From the NCBI RefSeq assembly GCF_001712795.1, contig NZ_KV757696.1, forward strand, positions 1-58,799: DNA of 58,799 bases, given 5' to 3'. Within the stretch, counting starts at the first letter, position 1, and each line of letters begins with the position of its first letter. The stretch comes from Nostoc sp. KVJ20 (GTDB taxonomy: Bacteria > Cyanobacteriota > Cyanobacteriia > Cyanobacteriales > Nostocaceae). The notes under the pieces are model-generated. The model saw only the letters and a list, made by a program, of their open reading frames with translations. It was not told the DNA's origin and did not search any database. The position numbers and the translations under genes were made by a program. Below, piece after piece: positions 43,064 to 51,518 of the stretch.

Positions 43064-44125
43064 TTGATTAGGAAAATAGACGCGCAAAGTTTTGAGCTTA
43101 AGCCTCTTGGGATGTATTTGGTTGAAGCTGAACTAATCACTCCAGATGAATTAGACACAGCACTTAAGATACAAAAGTTGAGTGGTGAGCAGTTGGGAAA
43201 AATTCTGGCAATGCATGGTTTTGTTAGGCAGCAAACCATTGAGTACTTCATGTCAAAGGTTGTATTGCCAGAGCGACGCAAAATCCTGAAAAACCAGTCT
43301 TATTCAGACAATGGTAACAGCGATCGCATCTCTGTAATTGAGTCAAAGAGTTATATAAAACCAGTAGATGCGATCGCACCATTGCAATCATCGCATAAAT
43401 TGAAAGTATATCTTTCTGCCAACAAAACCCTCAAATTTCTGCTTGGCGTGGTACTTTTCTTGGCTATTATCAGTCTTTTGGCTAATTACAATGTCTACTA
43501 TCTACCTGACTTCCCTGGGAGAGATATCTTTAGAATTCTATTCGATCTCAACAGCGAAGATAATATTCCGACAATTTACTCTGGAGGAGCTTTACTATTT
43601 TGTTCTATTCTGCTGGAGATCATCTTCCAAGCTCAGAGGTTAGCTAAGAATAAAGATGTCTGGGCATGGAGAGGATTGTCAATAGTTTTTGCTGGTTTAT
43701 TCTTAGATGAATTGATCGGTCTTCATGAAAGACTAACTACACCACTGCGAGGTACATTTAATACTAGTGGTTTTCTTTACTATGCTTGGGTGATTGCGGG
43801 TGCTATCTTCGTACTCCTCTTTTTGCTAGTATTTGGGCGATTTGTCACGACTCTTCCTGGCAAGACACGACGCTTATTTTTCATTTCTGGAACAATTTAC
43901 GTAGCGGGTGCAATTGCTACTGAATTGGTAGGCGGATATTATGAATATTACTACACCCCCAATAGCATGCTTTATGTCTTCATAACAACTATAGAAGAAG
44001 TGCTAGAGATGCTGGGCATAGTTATCTTTATTTATGCGCTTTTGTCGTATATAAGTTGCAATATTAAAGGTATAGATATAGGAATCCACATTATCGATTC
44101 TAGAAAGCAAGGCCAGCGAACTTAG
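43064..44125 (+). CDS. membrane protein with N-terminal MshEN/PilB-like domain
   Basis: A 353-residue protein starting at TTG, with GGAG 6 bases before it. The first 65 residues (LGMYLVEAELITPDELDTAL then KIQKLSGEQLGKILAMHGFV) resemble the N-terminal domain of type II secretion/PilB ATPases (MshEN), which can bind c-di-GMP. No ATPase follows. After a linker come about six membrane helices: LKFLLGVVLFLAIISLLANY, LLFCSILLEIIFQAQRL, FLYYAWVIAGAIFVLLFLLV, FISGTIYVAGAIATELVGGY, then VFITTIEEVLEMLGIVIFIY. The family is unknown to me. It may be a sensor or a membrane regulator. Confidence 0.75.
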   Translation: MIRKIDAQSFELKPLGMYLVEAELITPDELDTALKIQKLSGEQLGKILAMHGFVRQQTIEYFMSKVVLPERRKILKNQSYSDNGNSDRISVIESKSYIKPVDAIAPLQSSHKLKVYLSANKTLKFLLGVVLFLAIISLLANYNVYYLPDFPGRDIFRILFDLNSEDNIPTIYSGGALLFCSILLEIIFQAQRLAKNKDVWAWRGLSIVFAGLFLDELIGLHERLTTPLRGTFNTSGFLYYAWVIAGAIFVLLFLLVFGRFVTTLPGKTRRLFFISGTIYVAGAIATELVGGYYEYYYTPNSMLYVFITTIEEVLEMLGIVIFIYALLSYISCNIKGIDIGIHIIDSRKQGQRT

Positions 44126-44178
44126 AGGTTATTTGAAAAGTATGATTGCTAACATTTAAGCCTCGGAAACTTAACCCC

Positions 44179-44282
44179 CTAGTACCGCAAGGCGGAATTA
44201 AAAATTAAAAATTAAAAATGAAGACAGCGTAAGGGTTTTGTTGATTGGGAATGGGTGGTTTATTTCCGCCGTGCTGTACTAG
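44179..44282. mobile_element. MITE-like element, family C
   Basis: A 104-bp element with imperfect 19-bp inverted ends: CTAGTACCGCAAGGCGGAA left, and CTAGTACAGCACGGCGGAAA when the right end is inverted. The interior is AT-rich, with AATTAAAAATTAAAAA. No target duplication is seen, so it may insert at a CTAG target that is shared with its ends. Confidence 0.65.
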
Positions 44283-44347
44283 TCATATTCCCTACAAGGG
44301 AATGGGGGTTTTAAAGCCTCTTGAACTTTTGAGGAGAGGTTTATATT

Positions 44348-44671
44348 TTGCAACTTTTAAAATATCCTCTAACTGCCCGAAATCTACTACTCACTCAGAA
44401 TAGTAACAATCTGGAAATCACTTTTGAAGGGGTGGTTCATGAAAAAGTTATTCTGCAAAACTTTGCTGTGGAAAAACTAGATAATCTCTCAGCAGTGGGT
44501 AATATCCTGTTTAATGGGCCAATTACAATTAGTGACAGCTTTGATATCCTGAAAGCCAACTCCACCCAAAGCACCATCTTCAACAAAAACACAGTCACCT
44601 TTCTGAATGACCTGAAAAATAATATCAATGGTTTTGACAACTTAGCTGATGTCATCAATGGTCAGGGGTGA
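44348..44671 (+). pseudogene. RTX/hemolysin-type protein fragment
   Basis: An open stretch of 107 codons (start unclear). It reads like the segment found before the glycine-rich repeats of cyanobacterial hemolysin-type calcium-binding proteins: NLLLTQNSNNLEITFEGVVH, then GNILFNGPITISDSFDIL and FDNLADVINGQG. In complete proteins the phrase NGQGGNDT... continues into nonapeptide repeats. Here a stop comes directly after NGQG, with no repeats. I read it as a broken fragment. Confidence 0.6.
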
Positions 44672-44848
44672 GTGCAATTTCAGTATTAAAGCGGAAACAA
44701 TATAAATTCATTTGCTGAAATTCCGCAATTGCCACCAAGACAATTGTAAAAACGCAGTGTAGCCTTTAACTAGAAAAAGAGTATCAAGGCAGTTTTTAGA
44801 AAAAATGCCAACTATGGCCACTAAACTTTTATAATATTTGTTGTTCTT

Positions 44849-45028
44849 ATGACTCCAAAACACACCAAAATCCAATTTCCCCTTTGGCAGTATTTGAACC
44901 AGCCCTTATTTAGTCACGATACTAAATTAGTATTGAATCCTCAACGTTTTGCATTGATCTGGCGTCTGCAACTTCTAGAACGCTGCTGGACTAAAGAATG
45001 TGATGCCAAAGGGCCTCAACAGCATTAG
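44849..45028 (+). CDS. small hypothetical protein
   Basis: A 59-codon frame starting at ATG that gives MTPKHTKIQFPLWQYLNQPL then FSHDTKLVLNPQRFALIWRL and QLLERCWTKECDAKGPQQH. The Trp/Leu/Arg-rich composition is protein-like and unlike the surrounding AT-rich DNA. The pattern PLWxYLNxPL...RFALIWRL...LLER appears to be a conserved small cyanobacterial family, though I cannot name it. No strong ribosome-binding site is visible. It lies between the RTX remnant and the symporter gene, convergent with the latter. Confidence 0.6.
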   Translation: MTPKHTKIQFPLWQYLNQPLFSHDTKLVLNPQRFALIWRLQLLERCWTKECDAKGPQQH

Positions 45029-45048
45029 CGAGCTAAAAAACCGGCAAA

Positions 45049-46341
45049 CTAAGCCTCGTTTACAGAATGGGGCTTTTTGCCGTCAAGTAAAGCACTGACA
45101 GTCATATCTCCCATAACATTAATCGCGGTACGGCAGCGATCTAGAAACCAGTCTACAGTAACTAGCAAAGCAATGTACTGGGTAGGTAAGCCGACAGAAG
45201 TGAACACTAATGTCATTGTTACCAGTCCCGCATTAGGAATATTCGCCGCACCTACGGATGCAAAAATCGAGGTAAGAATGACAATTAACTGCTGTCCTAG
45301 ACTTAGATGTTGCCCAATTAGTTGGGAAATATACAACGCAGACATTGCTTCATAGAGGGCAGTGCCATCATTGTTGAAATTTGCCCCGACTAATGCCCCC
45401 AAGGCAGCAGAAGATTCCCTTAAACCAACTTTCGTTTGCAAAACCTCAAAGGTTATGGGCATTGCCGCCGCTGAGGAAGAAGTTGAGAAAGCTGTCAAAA
45501 ATGCATCAGAACCGCCAGCTAGAAATTTTAGTGGGTGTACCCAAGAACCAAATTTTACTCTGGTGAGGTAGTAACACGCTTGCAATACCAGCGCTAACAA
45601 CACCGCGACGATAAATGCAGCCAAAGATTTAAATGGTGCAAAGCCCTGCATCGCCACGGTTTTAGCAACAATTCCAAAGACTGCGAACGGCACTAAGGCA
45701 ATTACCCAGTTGAGGACGCGGACTACCGCTTCAAATAAAATTCCGATGACATCCTCTATCGGCTGGAATCCATTCTTGCCTTGAGCGATTTGTTCAGATT
45801 TTAATGCCCGCAGAACGATGCCAAAACTTAGAGCAATCACAATTAGTTGGATGACATTATTATCAACCAATGGCTTGAGAATAGCCTCCGGGACAGCATC
45901 TTTGAGTATTCCCCAAGGGTCAAGACTCTGAGGAGCTATTTCTGTACTTGTTGAGGTCGTTACATTTCCCCAAGTCCCCGGACGCAGTACATTGGCTACG
46001 AAAAGCCCCACTAAAATAGCTACGGTAGTGTTGGTTAAAAGTAGCACTGCCAGCCGCCGTCCGGCTGTCCCAGGGATGTTGGTAGTCATCAAAGTATGCA
46101 GCACTGCTACCAGAATTAGGGGTGTAGCCAAGGCGCGGAGAGCCTTTAGCACCAATTCCGCCGGAATTGCTAAATTATTGATTAAGGCAGCATTGCTAGG
46201 ATTGGGATTCCCTGCACCAAGGGCAATTCCGACACTGACTGCCACTACTAAGGCGATGAGAATTTGCAACGTGAGAGGGATACGCTGCCACCAAGGGCGA
46301 GTTTTGGTTGCAGGCGAAGTAGTACTCTCTGTTTGACTCAT
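45049..46341 (-). CDS. dicarboxylate/amino acid:cation symporter (DAACS family)
   Basis: A 430-residue inner-membrane transporter of the GltP/DctA family that imports glutamate or C4-dicarboxylates with Na+ or H+. Landmarks are the serine-rich re-entrant loop (AFSTSSSAAAMPITFEVLQT), the NNDGTALYEA motif, close to the usual NMDGT in the cation-binding helix, and about eight membrane helices with two hairpins. The ligand-selecting Arg or Asp near the end is not certain from reading alone. The gene is single. Confidence 0.92.
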   Translation of the reverse strand: MSQTESTTSPATKTRPWWQRIPLTLQILIALVVAVSVGIALGAGNPNPSNAALINNLAIPAELVLKALRALATPLILVAVLHTLMTTNIPGTAGRRLAVLLLTNTTVAILVGLFVANVLRPGTWGNVTTSTSTEIAPQSLDPWGILKDAVPEAILKPLVDNNVIQLIVIALSFGIVLRALKSEQIAQGKNGFQPIEDVIGILFEAVVRVLNWVIALVPFAVFGIVAKTVAMQGFAPFKSLAAFIVAVLLALVLQACYYLTRVKFGSWVHPLKFLAGGSDAFLTAFSTSSSAAAMPITFEVLQTKVGLRESSAALGALVGANFNNDGTALYEAMSALYISQLIGQHLSLGQQLIVILTSIFASVGAANIPNAGLVTMTLVFTSVGLPTQYIALLVTVDWFLDRCRTAINVMGDMTVSALLDGKKPHSVNEA

Positions 46342-46534
46342 TAGTTAAATACTGGTTAACTGCTGTAACTGTTAAAACAACACTAATGATAGTGACAATT
46401 TCGGAAAAAGAACAGCTTTAATTTTGGGTAAAAACTGTTAATCTAAGATTCCGTTGGTTTGCAAAATCTAGCTCGAAAGGGTATACCACAAGGTAGGCCC
46501 CTAGAGGTATCTTGGCTTGTGGTTGGAGATGCTT

Positions 46535-49165
46535 ATGTCCTTTGTCCCGTTACATATTCACAGTGACTACAGTTTGCTCGATGGGGCAAGTCAGCTACCA
46601 GAGTTAGTGAATCAAGCGATCGCACTGGGAATGAAAGCGATCGCTCTTACCGATCATGGTGTCATGTATGGCGCTGTTGAACTGATCAAAATTTGCCGGA
46701 GTCAAAATATTAAGCCGATTATCGGCAATGAAATGTATGTAATTAACGGCGATATCGAGAAACAAGAACGCCGCCCCAAATATCATCAAGTAGTTTTAGC
46801 TAAAAATACCAAAGGTTACAAAAATTTAGTCAAATTAACCACAATTTCTCACCTCAAAGGTGTTCAAGGTAAAGGAATTTTTTCTCGTCCTTGTATTAAT
46901 AAAGATTTATTAAAAGAATATCATGAAGGCTTGATCGTCACCAGCGCTTGTTTGGGTGGAGAAGTCCCCCAAGCGATTCTCAGTAATAGACCAGATGCCG
47001 CGCGGAAAGTTGCTCAGTGGTATAAAGATGTATTTGGTGATGATTATTATCTAGAAATTCAAGACCACGGTTCCCAAGAAGACCGGATTGTGAATGTTGA
47101 AATAGTCAAAATTGCGCGGGAACTAGGCATTAAAATCATTGCCACTAATGATTCACATTTTATATCTTGTTTTGACGTTGAAGCCCACGACGCTTTGCTA
47201 TGTATTCAAACTGGCAAATTAATTGTTGAAGATAAGCGGATGCGTTACAGCGGTACGGAGTATCTCAAATCTGGTGAGGAGATGCGGCAGCTATTTCGTG
47301 ACCATTTACCGGATGATGTAATTGCCGAAGCGATCGCAACTACTGAAGAAGTGGCCGATAAAGTTGAGCCTTACCATATCATGGGTGAGCCTCAAATTCC
47401 TACACCTCCGATTCCTTCTGGTCATACTGCTGACACTTACGCCGAAGATGTTGCATGGAGCGGACTTTTAGAACGCTTAAATCGCAAATCTCGCCAGGAA
47501 GTCGATTCCGTCTATAAAGAAAGATTGGAATACGAACTGAAAATGATTCAGCAGATGGGTTTTTCCAAATACTTTTTAGTTGTATGGGACTACATCAAAT
47601 TTGCTAGAGATAATAATATTCCTGTGGGGCCAGGTCGGGGTTCGGCGGCTGGTTCATTAGTTGCTTATGCAATGCGAATTACCAATATTGACCCTGTACA
47701 TCATGGGTTACTATTTGAGCGTTTCTTGAACCCAGAACGGAAATCCATGCCTGATATTGATACAGATTTCTGTATTGAACAACGGGATAAAGTTATTGAA
47801 TATGTAACTGAAAAATATGGTGCAGATAGAGTTGCCCAAATTATTACTTTTAACCGCCTAACTTCTAAAGCAGTTTTGAAAGATGTCGCCAGAGTATTAA
47901 ATATTCCCTACGGGGAAGCTGACAAAATGGCGAAAATGATTCCTGTGGTGCGGGGGAAACCAACGAAACTCAAGGTGATGGTTTCCGATAAAACTCCAGA
48001 ACCAGAGTTTAAAGAGAAATATGATAAAGAACCGCATGTTCGGCATTGGCTTGATATGGCGATGCGAATTGAAGGAACTAACAAAACTTTTGGTGTTCAT
48101 GCCGCAGGTGTGGTAATTTCTGCCGATCCACTTGATGAAATTGTCCCGTTACAGAAGAATAATGATGGTTCCGTAATTACCCAATATTTCATGGAAGACT
48201 TGGAATCAATGGGTTTGTTGAAAATGGATTTTCTGGGTTTACGGAACCTAACGCTAATTCAAAAAACTGTAGATTTGATTCAAGAAACAAGAGGATATCG
48301 GGTTGATCCCGATGAAATTCCTCGCCAAGAAAGAAAAGCCCAGAGGATATTAGCTAAAGGTGAACATAGCAGTTTACCTAAAGATGTCCAAAAAACTTAT
48401 GAACTATTAGAAGCAGGTGAGTTAGAAGGGATATTTCAATTAGAATCTTCTGGGATGCGTCAGATCGTGCGAGATTTGAAACCTTCTAATATTGAAGATA
48501 TTTCTTCTATTTTGGCACTTTATCGACCGGGGCCATTAGATGCGGGACTGATACCTAAATTTATTAACCGCAAACATGGTCGAGAAAAAATTGATTATCA
48601 ACATACCATTCTGGAACCAATATTAGACGAAACTTATGGAATTATGGTCTATCAAGAGCAAATCATGAAAATTGCTCAGGATATGGCAGGATATTCTTTA
48701 GGACAAGCTGACTTGCTGCGTCGGGCGATGGGTAAAAAGAAAGTTTCTGAGATGCAAAAGCAGCGCGAAAAATTCGTGGATGGCGCAGCGAAAAATGGCG
48801 TTCAGAAAAAAGTCGCGGATGAATTATTTGAGCAAATGTTGAAGTTTGCTGAATATTGTTTAAGCTATGACACGGAAATCTTGACAGTAGAATATGGATT
48901 AATGCCGATTGGAGAAATTGTCGAAAAAGGCATTGAATGTACTGTGTACAGTGTTGATAGTAATGGAAATATTTACACGCAACCTGTAGCACAGTGGCAC
49001 GATCGCGGACAACAAGAGGTATTTGAGTATTGCTTGGAAGATGGTTCATTGATTCGGGCAACAAAAGACCATAAATTTATGACTGCTGATGGTCAAATGT
49101 TGCCGATTGATGAAATATTTGAACGTGAATTGGATTTGATGCGGGTAGAGGGTTTACCGGAATGA
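46535..49165 (+). CDS. dnaE: DNA polymerase III alpha subunit, N-terminal half with split-intein N fragment
   Basis: The N-half of the replicative polymerase, 876 residues from the ATG giving MSFVPLHIHSDYSLLDGASQ; the frame extends 6 codons upstream. The PHP domain lies at the start, and the polymerase core contains KSMPDIDTDFCIEQRDKVIE with catalytic acids. The extein ends KFAEY. The last 102 residues (CLSYDTEILTVEYGL through DLMRVEGLPE) are the DnaE split intein Int-N, which joins the C-half from a distant dnaE-C by protein trans-splicing. The first intein Cys is the splice nucleophile. The gene is not truncated, and dnaE-C is expected elsewhere on the chromosome. Confidence 0.97.
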   Translation: MSFVPLHIHSDYSLLDGASQLPELVNQAIALGMKAIALTDHGVMYGAVELIKICRSQNIKPIIGNEMYVINGDIEKQERRPKYHQVVLAKNTKGYKNLVKLTTISHLKGVQGKGIFSRPCINKDLLKEYHEGLIVTSACLGGEVPQAILSNRPDAARKVAQWYKDVFGDDYYLEIQDHGSQEDRIVNVEIVKIARELGIKIIATNDSHFISCFDVEAHDALLCIQTGKLIVEDKRMRYSGTEYLKSGEEMRQLFRDHLPDDVIAEAIATTEEVADKVEPYHIMGEPQIPTPPIPSGHTADTYAEDVAWSGLLERLNRKSRQEVDSVYKERLEYELKMIQQMGFSKYFLVVWDYIKFARDNNIPVGPGRGSAAGSLVAYAMRITNIDPVHHGLLFERFLNPERKSMPDIDTDFCIEQRDKVIEYVTEKYGADRVAQIITFNRLTSKAVLKDVARVLNIPYGEADKMAKMIPVVRGKPTKLKVMVSDKTPEPEFKEKYDKEPHVRHWLDMAMRIEGTNKTFGVHAAGVVISADPLDEIVPLQKNNDGSVITQYFMEDLESMGLLKMDFLGLRNLTLIQKTVDLIQETRGYRVDPDEIPRQERKAQRILAKGEHSSLPKDVQKTYELLEAGELEGIFQLESSGMRQIVRDLKPSNIEDISSILALYRPGPLDAGLIPKFINRKHGREKIDYQHTILEPILDETYGIMVYQEQIMKIAQDMAGYSLGQADLLRRAMGKKKVSEMQKQREKFVDGAAKNGVQKKVADELFEQMLKFAEYCLSYDTEILTVEYGLMPIGEIVEKGIECTVYSVDSNGNIYTQPVAQWHDRGQQEVFEYCLEDGSLIRATKDHKFMTADGQMLPIDEIFERELDLMRVEGLPE

Positions 49166-49168
49166 GGG

Positions 49169-49250
49169 CAATACGGTTCGGTTGATGACAATAGATCGCT
49201 AAAGATGCGATCAATCATCATAAATAAAGACGCGATTTATCGCGTCTCTT
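49169..49250. mobile_element. family B element remnant
   Basis: The left end CAATACGGTTCGGTTGATGA starts 3 bases after the dnaE stop. The AGACGCGAT/ATCGCGTCT palindrome follows at 49228-49247. The opposite end is missing. The stop codon of the adjacent NFACT gene lies in the loop of this palindrome. Confidence 0.6.
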
Positions 49251-50973
49251 GCATTAATTGCGGTTTTCCCCAAAGTATGGTTTCCTGCTTGTAAATGGCA
49301 ATTCCTGGTTTTGCTCCTTTGGGTTTGTAGACGTGTTTTAGCTGAGTGTAAACTACTGGAACTTGCTCACTCTGACGAGCGCGACTGTAATATGCAGCAA
49401 GATTAGCTACAAATTGCAAATCAGCTTCTTCTGCAACAGCACCCGGTTCTAGACGTAGTAACACATGACTCCCTGGAATTTCTTGAGCGTGGAACCATAA
49501 GTCATAATCTCCAGCTACACGAAAGGTCAATTGGTCATTTTGGCGATTGTTACGACCAATTAATACTTCAAAGCCACCGGGAGTCAGGTAACGATGAAAG
49601 TTCGTGCTGGGAGGTTCGTTTGCACTGCGGCTGCGGTATTCGGGATCTTCTAGATATTTTTGCCCAATCAACTCTTCGCGGATTTCTTCTAAAGCTCGTA
49701 AATCTTCTGCTGTTTGGTAGGTGTCTATCTGAGCGATCGCAGCTTCTACTTGTTCTAAATACTCAATTTCTGTCTGCACTTCCAACAATAACGGTTCCAC
49801 GGCAGCACGAGCGCGTTTCAGTTTTTGGTGCTGTTTGTAAAGACTTTGGGCATTTTGGACGGCATTTTTATCTGGCTGAAGTGCGATCGCAATTGGCAAA
49901 TTTGTCTCAAAATCAGCCAGGATAATTTCTTTCATCCCCGGTTCCCAGTTTTGCAGGTGAGCCATCAATAAATCAGCTTTTTGCCGATAATCATCGGCTT
50001 GATCTGATTGCTGCAAACGCGTCTTAAAGGTTTGAGCTTTGTTACGTAATTTCGCCAGAATATTATTCAATTTCTGACTCAACTGATGGCGCAATTGGGA
50101 AAATAACTGTTGGTCAATCTGGTTACTGTAATAGTGGTTGAGTAACTCTTGAATATCTTTGACTTTTTCAACTGCACCCCAACCCATGACGGTGTAGCCA
50201 TCTTTTGTCCAAGCGGGTTGAAATTTTTTGGAATCCAAGGCTTGCAGCCATTCTTGCCAACGCTCAAACAACCGTCGCCAGTCGTCGGGGTTGAGAGTAT
50301 CGGTGGATGTTTCTGGTGCAATATTTGCTTCTAACAGCATTAACTCCAGCAGTGCTGCACTCAAGCCACTATAACTCTTGAGCAATTGCCGCTTGATTGC
50401 CCCTGGGACTAAACTTACCCGTTCTTGCCAACGTTCTTGGGATTCGTTCAAACTAGGGACAGTGCCAGTCAGTTTCGGTGGGGTTTCATAAGGTTGTCCG
50501 GTTTGGATGGGACGGACACTAGATTGTTGCTGACTGACTTGATGAGCGGCGGTGATAATTATATTGTTAGCGTCGGTGAGAATGACGTTGCTATACTTGC
50601 CCATAATTTCTGCATAGACATGATACAGGGCACTTTCTCCGGGACGACGAGCAAATTGCAAATCAATAACCCGCTCCCAAGGAGCGATCGCTTCAATAGC
50701 TACCAGCGCCAAACCACCCAATTGGTGTATCAGTTGTTGGCTAAAGGTAAAAGTGTCTGGCGATCGCGGCGGTGGATCACCAATACAAATATGTGCAGCT
50801 TGGGGATGCCAAGAAATCTGTAGCCAATCCCGCTGTTTCAGGGTGCGTAATGCGATGGCAATAGTGTAGCGATCGCGCTGATAAACCTGCTCTGTCCGCG
50901 AGGGCAGCCAGTTAGCGCGTATTTCGCTACAAGTAGCTGTAAGGGTCGTGAAGTCAACTGGTTGCATAGCCAT
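49237..50973 (-). CDS. NFACT-domain protein (RqcH / fibronectin-binding protein A homologue)
   Basis: A 578-residue protein of the Rqc2/RqcH family, which binds stalled large ribosomal subunits with tRNA-Ala and adds Ala tails. NFACT-N covers about 1-240 with a coiled coil after it (LSQKLNNILAKLRNKAQTFK, AAVEPLLLEVQTEIEYLEQV). NFACT-R is at about 460-560 (YLTPGGFEVLIGRNNRQNDQ then LWFHAQEIPGSHVLLRLEPG), which includes the conserved DLWFHA and GSHV. The last residues (QETR) and the stop codon are encoded by a remnant of a mobile repeat. Confidence 0.92.
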   Translation of the reverse strand: MAMQPVDFTTLTATCSEIRANWLPSRTEQVYQRDRYTIAIALRTLKQRDWLQISWHPQAAHICIGDPPPRSPDTFTFSQQLIHQLGGLALVAIEAIAPWERVIDLQFARRPGESALYHVYAEIMGKYSNVILTDANNIIITAAHQVSQQQSSVRPIQTGQPYETPPKLTGTVPSLNESQERWQERVSLVPGAIKRQLLKSYSGLSAALLELMLLEANIAPETSTDTLNPDDWRRLFERWQEWLQALDSKKFQPAWTKDGYTVMGWGAVEKVKDIQELLNHYYSNQIDQQLFSQLRHQLSQKLNNILAKLRNKAQTFKTRLQQSDQADDYRQKADLLMAHLQNWEPGMKEIILADFETNLPIAIALQPDKNAVQNAQSLYKQHQKLKRARAAVEPLLLEVQTEIEYLEQVEAAIAQIDTYQTAEDLRALEEIREELIGQKYLEDPEYRSRSANEPPSTNFHRYLTPGGFEVLIGRNNRQNDQLTFRVAGDYDLWFHAQEIPGSHVLLRLEPGAVAEEADLQFVANLAAYYSRARQSEQVPVVYTQLKHVYKPKGAKPGIAIYKQETILWGKPQLMQETR

Positions 50974-51055
50974 TCGCGTTCAAAGGTCGATGCTCAGTAT
51001 ACTTCTATCGTCTCTAATATAGGAATCCGCTTTGATTTCTGAACGAATTTGCGGA

Positions 51056-51158
51056 GACAGGCAATAGGCAATAGGCAATAGGCAACAGGCAACAGGCAAT
51101 AGGCAATAGGCAACAGGCAATAGGCAATAGGTAATAGGCAATAGTTAGGCAATAGGGC
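51056..51158. repeat. heptamer STRR array
   Basis: About thirteen tandem GCAATAG / GCAACAG units run between the NFACT gene and the next element, the cleanest STRR in the window. Confidence 0.92.
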
Positions 51159-51162
51159 TTTT

Positions 51163-51275
51163 CAATACTTGTCGGGTTTTGGGGAAAAGGGAAAGAAAAA
51201 ACCTTTAACCTTTACCCTTTAACCTTTTCCCAAAACCCAATTCCGAGTTAAAAATCCAAAACCTGAGCAGTATTG
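51163..51275. mobile_element. MITE-like element, family A, copy 2
   Basis: A 113-bp copy starting CAATACTTGTCGGGTTTT and ending CTGAGCAGTATTG. The flanks are AGGGCTTTT (51154-51162) and AGGGCTTCT (51277-51285), a 9-bp direct repeat with one mismatch. The interior pairs GGGTTTTGGGGAAAAGG with CCTTTTCCCAAAACCC. It lies directly after the STRR array at 51056-51158. Confidence 0.8.
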
Positions 51276-51518
51276 GAGGGCTTCTTAGTTGTACTGAGTT
51301 TTTTCACCAAATCAAATATGAGTCCTATATTGATATTAGCAATTACTCAAATAAGCAAATTGTATTGCCAAATTCCGTACAAGTTTAGTTGGCAATACCA
51401 TTTGTTTTAAGGTTGTTCATGGGAACTTCAGACGTAAAAAGACGCAAAATTTGCGTCTCTACAAAAGTTATCGGTATGTAGATGATCTGATCCAAATCCT
51501 ATTGGATTGGTTGGAAGG
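51276..51518. other. intergenic region
   Basis: About 240 bases downstream of the mobile element contain the palindrome AGACGCAAAATTTGCGTCT (about 51435-51453) on the 3' side of the glycosyltransferase gene. No gene is seen. Confidence 0.5.

Noticed and set aside
46517..49165. dnaE as a frameshifted or truncated gene
   Set aside because: The end is a complete split-intein N fragment, so the half-length gene is the normal form in this group.
51056..51158. Possible CRISPR array
   Set aside because: The units are 7 bases, directly adjacent with no spacers, and there are no cas genes. This is an STRR.
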